A DNA stretch of 64,000 nucleotides from Bradyrhizobium barranii subsp. apii (GTDB lineage Bacteria > Pseudomonadota > Alphaproteobacteria > Rhizobiales > Xanthobacteraceae), in assembly GCF_011516635.5 (NCBI RefSeq), contig NZ_CP096255.1:4524501-4588500 (forward strand), in the 5' to 3' direction. The position numbers were made by a program, and so were the translations under genes. Shown in pieces: positions 35,833 through 44,031 of this stretch. Below the pieces are notes generated by a model, which saw nothing but the letters and a program-made list of their open reading frames with translations, did no database searches and was not told the DNA's origin. The first letter of the stretch is position 1, and each line of letters begins with the position of its first letter.

Positions 35833-36198
35833 ATGGCTAAGACCGTCCTGATCGTGGAAGACAACGAGCTCAACATGAAGCTCTTCCGCGACCTGTTGGA
35901 GGCACACGGTTACCAGACCTCCGGCACCAGCAACGGCTACGAGGCGCTCGACCTCGTTCGCAAGATGCGGCCCGACCTTGTGCTGATGGATATCCAATTG
36001 CCGCAGGTTTCGGGTCTCGAGGTCACGCGCTGGATCAAGGACGATCCGGAGCTGCGCGCCATTCCCGTCGTCGCGGTCACGGCGTTCGCGATGAAGGGCG
36101 ACGAAGAGCGCATCCGCGAGGGCGGCTGCGAGGCCTATTTGTCCAAGCCGATCTCGGTCGGCAAATTCATTGAGACGGTCCGGCGTTTTATCGGATAG
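35833..36198 (+). CDS. divK: Single-domain response regulator DivK
   Basis: Essential-type cell-cycle regulator of alphaproteobacteria that modulates the DivJ/PleC kinases and the CckA pathway. 121 residues, a stand-alone receiver domain: acidic pair in IVEDNELNMKLF, phosphoacceptor D53 (LVLMDIQLP), T in VAVTAFAMKGDEER and K in YLSKPIS. It begins after AGGAGGGCGGG. pleD follows after 14 bases, the conserved divK-pleD order. Single TTAAC half-sites lie upstream (about 35625 and 35721), but no full CtrA box was seen. Confidence 0.96.
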   Translation: MAKTVLIVEDNELNMKLFRDLLEAHGYQTSGTSNGYEALDLVRKMRPDLVLMDIQLPQVSGLEVTRWIKDDPELRAIPVVAVTAFAMKGDEERIREGGCEAYLSKPISVGKFIETVRRFIG

Positions 36199-36212
36199 GA
36201 AGTGAGTTCAAA

Positions 36213-37586
36213 GTGTCCGCGCGTATCCTGGTTGTCGATGACGTTCCCGCCAACGTCAAACTCCTCGAAGCTCGCCTGTCCGCCGAATATTTCGACGTGA
36301 TGACCGCCTCGAACGGCACCGAAGCGCTGGCGCTGGCCAGCCGCGCCGAATGCGACATCATCCTGCTCGACGTGATGATGCCCGACATGGACGGCTTTGA
36401 AGTCTGCCGCCGTCTCAAGACCGATCCGGCGACGCACCACATCCCCGTCGTGATGGTCACCGCGCTCGACAGCCCCGCCGACCGCAATCGCGGGCTGGAA
36501 GCCGGCGCCGACGATTTCCTGACAAAACCCGTCTCCGACGTCGTGCTGATCGCGCGCGTGCGCTCGCTGACGCGGTTGAAGATGATGACCGATGAGCTGC
36601 GCATGCGCGCCATCACCTCGCTCGAGATCGGCATGCAGGCGCCCGAGCGCAGCGCCGTGGCCGACACCGGCCGGGGCGGCCGCATTCTGCTGGTCGACGA
36701 CCGTCAGTCCTCCTATGAGCGGCTGGCGACGATCCTCGCCGCCGAGCACACCATCGACGTCGAGCCGAACCCGACAGAGGCGCTGTTCCACGCCGCCGAA
36801 GGCAATTACGACCTGCTGATCGTCTCGCTCGACCTCAACAATTTCGACGGCCTGCGGCTGTGCAGCCAGGCGCGCTCGCTGGAGCGCACGCGCCACGTGC
36901 CGATCCTGGCGATCGCGGACCCCGAGAACTCGACCCGGCTGCTCCGCGGCCTCGAGATCGGCGTCAACGACTACCTGCTGCGCCCGATCGACAAGACCGA
37001 GCTGCTGGCCCGCGCCCGCACGCAGATCCGCCGCCGCCGCTACACCGATCATTTGCGCGACAACGTGCAGAACTCGATCGAGATGGCGATCACGGATGCG
37101 CTCACCGGCCTGCACAATCGCCGCTACATGGAGAGCCATCTGGCGACGCTCGCTGACCAGGCCTCGACCCGCGGCAAGCCCCTGGCGCTGATGATTCTGG
37201 ACATCGACTATTTCAAGTCGATCAACGACAATTACGGCCACGACGCCGGCGACGACGTGCTGCGCGAGTTCGCGGTGCGCGTGCGCAAGTCGATCCGCGG
37301 CATCGACCTGGCCTGCCGCTACGGCGGCGAGGAGTTCGTCATCGTGATGCCGGAGACCGATCTCCACGTCGCCGGCATGGTCGCCGAGCGCCTGCGCCGT
37401 TCGATCGCGGGCGAGCCGTTCGCCGTCCACAAGGGCACCAAGCGCATCGAGGTCACGATCTCGATCGGCCTCACCACGCTGGAGCAGAAGGGCGAGGCGG
37501 TCGCCGACGTCCTCAAGCGCGCCGACACCGCGCTCTACCGCGCCAAGCACGACGGCCGAAATCGCGTGGTGTCGCAGGCGGCGTGA
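36213..37586 (+). CDS. pleD: Response regulator PleD, diguanylate cyclase
   Basis: 457 residues: receiver 1 (1-120, phosphoacceptor D53 in ILLDVMMPDMDG), an adaptor receiver 2 (about 155-275) in which the acceptor region reads LLIVSLDLNNFDG, and a GGDEF domain with active site GGEEF at 371-375. An RxxD inhibitory site (R362-G-I-D365) is five residues upstream, so product inhibition by c-di-GMP is expected. The start is GTG. With DivK it controls polar development and the motile-sessile switch. Confidence 0.96.
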   Translation: MSARILVVDDVPANVKLLEARLSAEYFDVMTASNGTEALALASRAECDIILLDVMMPDMDGFEVCRRLKTDPATHHIPVVMVTALDSPADRNRGLEAGADDFLTKPVSDVVLIARVRSLTRLKMMTDELRMRAITSLEIGMQAPERSAVADTGRGGRILLVDDRQSSYERLATILAAEHTIDVEPNPTEALFHAAEGNYDLLIVSLDLNNFDGLRLCSQARSLERTRHVPILAIADPENSTRLLRGLEIGVNDYLLRPIDKTELLARARTQIRRRRYTDHLRDNVQNSIEMAITDALTGLHNRRYMESHLATLADQASTRGKPLALMILDIDYFKSINDNYGHDAGDDVLREFAVRVRKSIRGIDLACRYGGEEFVIVMPETDLHVAGMVAERLRRSIAGEPFAVHKGTKRIEVTISIGLTTLEQKGEAVADVLKRADTALYRAKHDGRNRVVSQAA

Positions 37587-37790
37587 GGCTGCCTGCAACA
37601 AAAACTGCGAAAACAACCCCATGCACAGTAGCCGGCGTTAGTCGGATCAACGGCTTATGCGGGTAGCAAATGCATCAGCAAAGCCGTTTGACACGTCGGG
37701 CAAAACAGGAGCATTTTGATAGGATCGGGCAGGGCGCGGTTGTTGCGCGAAGCCGTCTCCCCAAGCTCCGCTGTTCCACAAGCTCCGCTG

Positions 37791-37888
37791 TCGTTCCCGC
37801 GCAGGCGGGGAATCCAGTACGCCGCGGCCTCTCGGTTCAATCACAACCGCCTCTGGAATACTGGATCACCCGCTTTCGCGGGTGATGA
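37791..37888. repeat. Imperfect palindromic repeat (CCCGCG...GGCGGGGAATCCAGTA family)
   Basis: The left arm 37791-37819 and the right arm 37859-37888 pair imperfectly, with TCCAGTA/TACTGGA and CCCGC blocks. It lies in the gap between the convergent pleD and tetR genes. The remainder of the gap (37587-37790) shows only a short direct repeat, AAGCTCCGCTG, and no gene. Confidence 0.8.
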
Positions 37889-37912
37889 CACCGAGTGATG
37901 CGGCAGCAGTGC

Positions 37913-38518
37913 TCAGTGTGGCGTGCGCTTGGCTGCCGTTGCCGGCTTCTCCGCATCACCCACATCCACCCCGGCATTCCGCAGCAGCACCTTCGCCGCT
38001 TCCTTTGCCGCGCGGGCCATCGCGGGGTCGTCGCGCACGAGGTCCTGCGCGATCGAGCCATCGACCAGGAGCACGAGCTGGGTGGCGAGCGCATCCGCCT
38101 CCGTGACGCCGAGCTCATTGAGCCGCTCGCGAAACCAGACGCGGCGGCTTTCCTTGAAGGCGATCGCGATCTTCTTCACCGCGCGGTCCTTTGGGCCAAG
38201 CTCGGCGACCGCATTGACGAACGGGCAGCCGCGAAAATCCTTGGCCGCAAAGCGCCGCTCCAGCGAATCGAAGGTGCCGAGAATCTGCTCGGCCGGCGGC
38301 TTGTCGGAGGGGCGCGGCTTGACGAAGCGGCGCTCCAGATAGGCCGCGATCAGCGCGTCCTTGGAGGGGAAGTGGTTGTAGAGCGTGCGCTTGGAGATGC
38401 CGATCTCGGCCGCGACGGTGTCGACGCCGATGGCGCGAATGCCTTGCAGATAGAACAGCTTGTCGGCGGTCTCGAGGATCCGCTCCTTCATCGTCTGTGG
38501 TGTGGGCGGGGGAGCCAT
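37913..38518 (-). CDS. TetR family transcriptional regulator
   Basis: 201 residues. The N-terminal helix-turn-helix (ERILETADKLFYLQGIRAIG, VDTVAAEIGISKRTLYNHF) is followed by a TetR_C-like ligand domain (FRGCPFVNAVAELGPKDRAV). ATG 38518 is preferred over an upstream frame that runs through the operator. Divergent from an MFS gene with an operator-like palindrome between them, it probably represses that transporter and itself. Confidence 0.9.
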   Translation of the reverse strand: MAPPPTPQTMKERILETADKLFYLQGIRAIGVDTVAAEIGISKRTLYNHFPSKDALIAAYLERRFVKPRPSDKPPAEQILGTFDSLERRFAAKDFRGCPFVNAVAELGPKDRAVKKIAIAFKESRRVWFRERLNELGVTEADALATQLVLLVDGSIAQDLVRDDPAMARAAKEAAKVLLRNAGVDVGDAEKPATAAKRTPH

Positions 38519-38570
38519 GCGGCAGCGTGCGTCCTGTTCGCTTGACAGCGTGCACCTTTCATAGCCTAAG

Positions 38571-38586
38571 TACACAGGTCTGTGTA
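38571..38586. promoter_or_regulatory. Candidate TetR operator
   Basis: TACACAGGTCTGTGTA is a palindrome with 7-base arms and a two-base centre. It is placed between the divergent tetR and MFS genes, the usual position and form of a TetR-family binding site. Confidence 0.6.
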
Positions 38587-38647
38587 ACTAAAAACATCGA
38601 GAATTGCAGACGCCGGCACGCGCGTCGCGCCGACGAGGGAGAAAAAT

Positions 38648-39886
38648 ATGCCCCTTTTGCAGGTCCTGCGTCCGACATTGCCCATCCTGATCGGCGCCTC
38701 GATCATGCTGACGCTGAGCATGGGGCTGCGGCAGAGCCTCGGCATCTTCATGCAGCCGCTGACGCGCGACATCCACATTTCGATCTCGGATTTCACGCTG
38801 GCGCTGGCCGTGCAGAACCTCGCCTGGGGCTTTCTCCAGCCGCTCGCCGGCGCGATGACGGTGCGCTACGGCTTCCGCCCGATCATGATCGTGGGCTCGC
38901 TGATGTACATCGCGGGCCTCATTCTGATGGCGACCGCGAACGGGCTCGTCAGCATCATGATCGGCGCCGGCGTGCTGATCGGCACCTCGCTCGCCTGCAC
39001 CGCGGCGGCGATCGCGATGTCGGTGGCCGCGCGCGCTGTGCCCGAGACCGTCCGCTCCACCGTGCTCGGCATCGTCTCCGGCGCGGGTTCGCTCGGCGCG
39101 CTGCTGTCGGCGCCGATCGGGCAGTTGCTCAACGAAGGATTTGGCTGGCGCGTCGGGCTCGCCGGTTTCGTGATCATGTCGGTGCTGATGATCCCTGCGG
39201 CCTGGTATGCCGGCCGCATCGACGCGATTCCGCTGCCGAAGCCTGCCGCCGACGACATCGGGGATGCCACCGCCGCGACGGCAGCGAAGACGGCGTTCGG
39301 CAACGCGTCCTTCGTCGTGATGACCTGCGCCTATCTCGTCTGCGGCATGCAGCTCGTGTTTCTCACCACGCATCTGCCGTCCTATCTGGCGATCTGCGGC
39401 CTCGATCCGATGCTGAGCGCGCAGACGCTCGGCATGATCGGCGGCTTCAACGTGCTGGGCTCGCTGTTCTTCGGCTGGGCCGGCCAGCGCTGGAACAAGC
39501 TGGCGCTGCTGGGCGGCATCTACATCCTGCGCTCGCTCGCGCTTGCCTGGTACTTCACGCTGCCGGCGACGTCGTTCTCGACGCTGCTGTTCGGCGCGAT
39601 CATGGGCTTCCTCTGGATGGGCGTCGGCCCGCTGGTCGCCGGCGCGGTCGCCGAGATGTTCGGCCTGCGCTGGCAGGCGATGATCCAGGGCCTCGCCTTC
39701 ATGAGCCACCAGATCGGCAGCTTCCTCGGCGCCTACGGAGGAGGGGTGCTCTACGACACGCTCGGCTCCTACACCATGGCCTGGCGCATCGGCGTGGCGC
39801 TGGGCCTGGCCGGCGGCATCATCCAGGTCGCGTTCGCGCTGATCCGGCCGTCGCAGCCGCCGTCGCCGGTGCTGCGGACGGCGTAG
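38648..39886 (+). CDS. MFS transporter (12-helix)
   Basis: 412 residues with about 12 hydrophobic helices. The opening MLTLSMGLRQSLGIFMQPLT and the RYGFRPIMIVGSLMYIAGLI loop are typical of MFS proteins annotated as OFA/monocarboxylate- or nitrate-like transporters; MSVAARAVPETVRSTVLGIV is also a conserved loop. The substrate is unknown. It is probably controlled by the divergent TetR protein. Confidence 0.88.
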   Translation: MPLLQVLRPTLPILIGASIMLTLSMGLRQSLGIFMQPLTRDIHISISDFTLALAVQNLAWGFLQPLAGAMTVRYGFRPIMIVGSLMYIAGLILMATANGLVSIMIGAGVLIGTSLACTAAAIAMSVAARAVPETVRSTVLGIVSGAGSLGALLSAPIGQLLNEGFGWRVGLAGFVIMSVLMIPAAWYAGRIDAIPLPKPAADDIGDATAATAAKTAFGNASFVVMTCAYLVCGMQLVFLTTHLPSYLAICGLDPMLSAQTLGMIGGFNVLGSLFFGWAGQRWNKLALLGGIYILRSLALAWYFTLPATSFSTLLFGAIMGFLWMGVGPLVAGAVAEMFGLRWQAMIQGLAFMSHQIGSFLGAYGGGVLYDTLGSYTMAWRIGVALGLAGGIIQVAFALIRPSQPPSPVLRTA

Positions 39887-40029
39887 CGGGGCGGTGCTCG
39901 CGAACGTCAGAGGGAGCTTGCAGGGGACGCCGTGCTGTTTCGTCGTGATGGCAGCGTGTGACCCGAAGCTTGGCGCGCGGACGAACTTTTCTCCGGCTGT
40001 GACGTTGCAACAATTCATGATCCTGCAGG

Positions 40030-40059
40030 CGGATGGCGCGTCGTCGCGTGCGCCATCCG
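40030..40059. repeat. Inverted repeat between MFS and cupin genes
   Basis: CGGATGGCGC and its exact complement GCGCCATCCG surround a 10-base loop in the convergent gap. No T-run follows, so it is a possible but atypical terminator. Confidence 0.45.
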
Positions 40060-40075
40060 CTCCTCCACATGGGCC

Positions 40076-40633
40076 CTAAGCTTTCAGGTCCGTGATCCGC
40101 ATAATCGCGACCACATTCCCGCCGTTGTACGCCTGTTCTTTTGTTTCCTTGTTGCAGGTCCAGACAAAATTCTTCTTGCCCGTAAAGGTCTTTCCGTCCT
40201 GCTCAAGCCGAAGCTCCCCTTCGGTGATATGGCAGATCATGGCATTCATCATCGGGGGCCCCATGGTCTTCGCCCCCGGCTGCATGATGACATCGCGCAT
40301 TGAGACGGTCTTAAAACCTGGGATCAGGGATGGTGTCTCGCCTTCATATTCACGCACCACGACACCTGGCCAAGGCGTCATATCCTTGTAGCCTGTGGTT
40401 TGAGCGGCGGCTGGCCTGACCATGGCAGCCGAGGCCGCTGCCAACGCGATTCCCAGTGCGGACCTTCGATCGTCGTCCGTGAACAAGGCTCTAAGCGATT
40501 GAGCGAGAGTCTGTTTTTCGGATTTGAGACGGTTTGAGATTGCAGGGATTGGGAGGTAAAGACCGCCAAAGCCTGCAAATTCGATTGTGGATTGAACGAA
40601 GCCGCTGCCGCGGCGTAGGGGGCAAGGTGGCAT
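40076..40633 (-). CDS. Cupin-like exported protein, 5' end doubtful
   Basis: The last 130 residues are a small secreted beta-barrel: export-type segment RRSALGIALAAASAAMVRPA, then MTPWPGVVVREYEGETPSLI, VSMRDVIMQPGAKTMGPPMM and MICHITEGELRLEQDGKTF, which reads as a cupin. The N-terminus does not look natural: the nearest ATG (40633) starts a low-complexity leader (MPPCPLRRGSGF) with no ribosome site, and the frame reaches the IS91-like element. The original start was probably lost or displaced by the insertion. Confidence 0.6.
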   Translation of the reverse strand: MPPCPLRRGSGFVQSTIEFAGFGGLYLPIPAISNRLKSEKQTLAQSLRALFTDDDRRSALGIALAAASAAMVRPAAAQTTGYKDMTPWPGVVVREYEGETPSLIPGFKTVSMRDVIMQPGAKTMGPPMMNAMICHITEGELRLEQDGKTFTGKKNFVWTCNKETKEQAYNGGNVVAIMRITDLKA

Positions 40634-40697
40634 AGATCGCCTCCTGGCTGAGAGGATGTGGGTGTTGGAGCCCACCCCCTCAGACAGGAGTATCGAG

Positions 40698-41558
40698 ATG
40701 GCCGATTTGAGCCCTCTTCGCCGCCGCATGATCGAAGACATGACCGTCCGCAATCTGTCGCCGGCGACGCAAAGATCCTACATCAGCGCGGTTTCGAAGT
40801 TCAGCCGCTATTTTGGCCGATCGCCTGACCGGTTAGAGCTGGAAGACGTCCGCGCCTTCCAGGTGCATTTGGTCTCGACCGGCATCTCATGGCCGGCGCT
40901 GAACCAGATCGTCTGTGCGCTACGGTTTTTCTACGGCGTCACGCTCGGCGAGGCGCTCATCCCAGAGCGCATTCCCTATGCGCGAGAACCGCGCAAGCTG
41001 CCGGTCGTTCTCAGCGCCGACGAAGTGGTTCAGTTTCTTGAAGCGGTATCGAGCCTGAAGAGCCGCGCCGCGCTCACCACCGCCTATGCGGCCGGGCTCA
41101 GGGCCTCGGAGGTTGCGGGACTGCGGATCGAAGACATCGACAGCGCCCGCGGCGTCATCCAGGTGCGCCACGGCAAGGGCGCGAAGGATCGCAACGTGAT
41201 GCTGTCGCCCCAGCTGCTGGGCATCCTGCGCACCTACTGGCGGCTCGCCCGGCCGCGGCTTTATCTGTTCCCTGGTCGTGACGAAGATCATCCGATCGAT
41301 CAGACCGTGCTGCATGCCGCCTGCCGGTCGGCGGTGAAGGCTGCGGGCCTGACCAAGCGCGTCACGCTGCACACGCTGCGCCACAGCTTCGCGACACATC
41401 TTCTCGAGAACGGAACCGATATCCGGATCATCCAGGTCTTGCTCGGGCACAATAATTTGTCGTCGACAGCGCGCTACACGCAGGTCGCCACCGATACGAT
41501 CCGAGCGACGCAGAGCCCGCTCGATCGCCTGTCGCTGGAGGTGACGCCACCTGGATGA
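40698..41558 (+). CDS. Tyrosine recombinase/integrase associated with IS91
   Basis: 286 residues with a SAM-like core-binding domain (MIEDMTVRNLSPATQRSYIS) and a complete catalytic set: R135 (GLRASEVAGL), H225-x-x-R228 (HTLRHSFATH), H251 (LLGHNNLSS) and Y260 (ARYTQV). AGGAG precedes ATG 40698. Its stop overlaps the start of the IS91 transposase (ATGA), so the two are co-translated. Such recombinases are recurrent partners of IS91-like transposases; their role in transposition is not settled. Confidence 0.93.
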   Translation: MADLSPLRRRMIEDMTVRNLSPATQRSYISAVSKFSRYFGRSPDRLELEDVRAFQVHLVSTGISWPALNQIVCALRFFYGVTLGEALIPERIPYAREPRKLPVVLSADEVVQFLEAVSSLKSRAALTTAYAAGLRASEVAGLRIEDIDSARGVIQVRHGKGAKDRNVMLSPQLLGILRTYWRLARPRLYLFPGRDEDHPIDQTVLHAACRSAVKAAGLTKRVTLHTLRHSFATHLLENGTDIRIIQVLLGHNNLSSTARYTQVATDTIRATQSPLDRLSLEVTPPG

Positions 41559-42805
41559 CCCGCAGCGGGATGCGGGTCATGACCCGCTCCGACATCCGCT
41601 CCAACAGGCCCGCCATCGAGATTGCCGATATTCTGCGCCGGCATGGCGACGCCTATCGCCGTGTACATGCCGGTCATCTGGGGCGGGTCGAGCGGCGCGT
41701 GATGAGCGCGATCGTTGCGTGCCGGACCGAGGCGCTCGGCGGCCACATGCAGGCTTGCGACGACTGCGGCACGACACGCGTTGCCTATAATTCCTGCCGC
41801 AATCGGCACTGTCCGAAGTGTCAGGGGAGAGCCCGAGCCGCGTGGCTCGCCGCGCGTCAAGCCGACCTGCTTCCGGTTCCCTATTTCCACGTCGTCTTTA
41901 CACTTCCCGCACCGATCGCCGCGATCGCTTTCCAGAACAAGGCCGTCGTCTATGCCATCCTGTTCAAGGCTGCCGCCGAGGCGATGACGACGCTCGCCGC
42001 CAATCCACGCCGGCTCGGCGGTGCGATCGGCGGCGTCGCCGTCCTCCACACCTGGGGACAGACGCTGATGCATCATCCCCACGTCCATTGCGTCGTTCCG
42101 GGTGGCGGCCTCTCGCCCGATGGCGCGCGCTGGACCGCTTGCCGACCGAACTTCTTCCTGGCCGTCAAACCGTTGTCCAGACTATTTCGCACACTTTTTC
42201 TCAAACGTCTGTCGGCAGCCTTCAACTCCGGTGCCTTGCGTTTCTTCGGCGATCTCGGAGCTCTGGCCGAGCCGGCTGCCTTTGCGGCCCACCTCGACGC
42301 CATGCGACGCATCAACTGGGTTGCTTACGCCAAGCGGCCCTTCGGCGGACCCGCACAGGTCCTGGCCTATCTCGGCCGCTACACCCATCGCGTCGCGATC
42401 GCCAACAGCCGGCTCGTCGCACTCGACGACGATCATGTCGCCTTCTCATGGAAGGACTATCGCCAAAACAGCGCGACAAAGATCATGAATCTCAAGCCCG
42501 ATGAGTTCATTCGCCGTTTCCTGCTTCATACGCCGCCTGACGGCTTCCACCGCATCCGCCACTTCGGCTTCATGGCCAACCGCCATCGCGCTGCCAAGCT
42601 CGCCCTTTGCCGCGAACTTCTCGATCATGAGCGAACAGCCCCAAACGATGGCCAGCCGTCGCCTGTGGATTCGGAGGCTCAAACCTGGGCCGAGGTTCCT
42701 GCCTGTCCCGATTGTGGTGGCGTCATGCGCATCATTGAGCGCTTTCGACATAGCTTCAGACGCCCCAGCCCTCGAACATCACCGTTCCGATGCGACACAT
42801 CGTGA
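41555..42805 (+). CDS. IS91 family transposase (HUH, Y1/Y2 type)
   Basis: 416 residues. An N-terminal zinc-binding cluster (C68, C71, C81, C86, C89 in CDDCG...CRNRHCPKC) is followed by the HUH metal motif HPHVHC (H176, H178) and the nucleophile region YLGRYTHRVAIAN. These enzymes move DNA by rolling-circle replication and can mobilise adjacent genes. The C-terminus (VPACPDCGGVMRIIERF) is a second small zinc motif. Full length. Confidence 0.93.
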   Translation: MTRSGMRVMTRSDIRSNRPAIEIADILRRHGDAYRRVHAGHLGRVERRVMSAIVACRTEALGGHMQACDDCGTTRVAYNSCRNRHCPKCQGRARAAWLAARQADLLPVPYFHVVFTLPAPIAAIAFQNKAVVYAILFKAAAEAMTTLAANPRRLGGAIGGVAVLHTWGQTLMHHPHVHCVVPGGGLSPDGARWTACRPNFFLAVKPLSRLFRTLFLKRLSAAFNSGALRFFGDLGALAEPAAFAAHLDAMRRINWVAYAKRPFGGPAQVLAYLGRYTHRVAIANSRLVALDDDHVAFSWKDYRQNSATKIMNLKPDEFIRRFLLHTPPDGFHRIRHFGFMANRHRAAKLALCRELLDHERTAPNDGQPSPVDSEAQTWAEVPACPDCGGVMRIIERFRHSFRRPSPRTSPFRCDTS

Positions 42806-43222
42806 GCCAAGTCATGTCGTGCACGACGATCATCATTCGTCATTTCGCTCCCAGCGTCTCGATCATCGCGGACGATGTCGAATCCGTGCTGTCACACTGC
42901 GCGACAACAACCGTCCGATGCAGCAAAAGGCCTATCGCGATCTCAGGCGAAGCGCGTCTGATCTCAACTCTTCCAGGATGCGCACTCCTGTGTCTCTGCC
43001 TCACGCGCCGAGCCAGCAGATCGGGCATGGCGATCTCGAACAATCCCCATAGCTGCAAAACCGCGAATAGCCTCCCGCGCCTTCGTTCAATCCGGCTTCA
43101 ATGAGGTCGCGTCATAAGCGCCTGCCGCGCCCTCGCGTGAGCGCGACCTCACAGAACCCTCCAGATTCCCAGAGGGGACAATTTCTGATTCAAACTCCAT
43201 GCTGGAACGGGGGCCAGCATGG

Positions 43223-43858
43223 ATGACGCGACCCTATTCGGAAGATCTTCGTGAACTCGCTCTGGCGCGGGCTGATGCTGGCGAGACGGTTCGTTCGATT
43301 GCAGAAGCGCTTCGGATCAGTCCTTCCTGTGTGACGAAGTGGAAGAATCTGCGGCGGGAGACCGGCGGCGTTTCTCCCGGCAAGATCGGCGGTCACAAGA
43401 AGCCGGTTCTGTCCGGCACCAATGCCGACTGGCTGCGCAAACGCATTCGCTCCGGCCCATTCACTTTGCGGAAGCTGACGCAGGAACTGGCTGCGCGCGG
43501 GATCAAGACCGACGTGCGGGCAGTGTGGACGTTCGTCCATGCCGAAGGGCTGAGCTTCAAAAAAAACGATCCTGCCGGCCGAACAAGATCGTCCCGATAT
43601 CGCGCGTAAACGGACGCGCTGGAAGACCCATCAGGGCAGGATCGACGCTTCGCGCCTGGTCTTTATCGACGAGACCTGGATCAAAACCAACATGGCGCCG
43701 CTGCGAGGCTGGGGACCGAGTGGGCAACGCCTCCAGGCGTCTGCGCCTTTCGGCCATTGGAAGACCATGACCTTCATCGCGGCGCTGCGCCACGACCGGA
43801 TCAGCGCGCCATGGGTCATCGACGGCCCCATCAATGGCGAACTCTTCACCCTCTATGT
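43223..43858 (+). pseudogene. IS630 transposase, 5' part (frameshift at A-run, then split)
   Basis: Frame 1 (43223 to about 43564) gives the HTH half: MTRPYSEDLRELALARADAG, SIAEALRISPSCVTKWKNLR, ending GLSFKK. At an eight-A run (43559-43566) the continuation moves to another frame: TILPAEQDRPDIARKRTRWK, then the catalytic VFIDETWIKTNM and GPINGELFTLYV. IS630 proteins are often made by frameshifting or slippage on such A-runs, so the shift may be programmed. The frame is then cut by IS21 at 43859. Confidence 0.88.
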
Positions 43859-44031
43859 TGCATGTTTCGCGGGATCGTGAGCACGGATTTCAGGGGATCG
43901 TGAGCAGAGATTTCAGACGATCGTGAGCACGGATTTCGCGGGATCGTGAGCAGCTTTTCAGCAACTCAGCCCGCTTCGGCCGACAACTCAACCGGCTTAG
44001 GAACTGCCTCGTCAGTGAACGAGGAAGGCCG

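Larger units (their letters stand above)
40640..43160 (+). mobile_element. IS91-like element with tyrosine recombinase
   Basis: Contains two coupled genes, a tyrosine recombinase and an IS91-type HUH transposase. The limits are approximate because IS91 elements make no target duplication and lack terminal inverted repeats. A hairpin, TGAGGTCGCG (43102-43111) with CGCGACCTCA (43142-43151), is a candidate right-end structure. Nothing gene-like lies between the transposase stop (42805) and this hairpin. Confidence 0.7.

Noticed and set aside
36135..37622. Minus-strand 495-codon frame over pleD
   Set aside because: Antisense shadow; PleD has intact receiver and GGEEF motifs on the plus strand.
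43873..43952. Regular 23-bp-spaced repeats considered as a CRISPR array
   Set aside because: There is no spacer diversity. The intervals are short similar sequences, and inverted copies occur at the other end of the IS21, so these are transposase sites.
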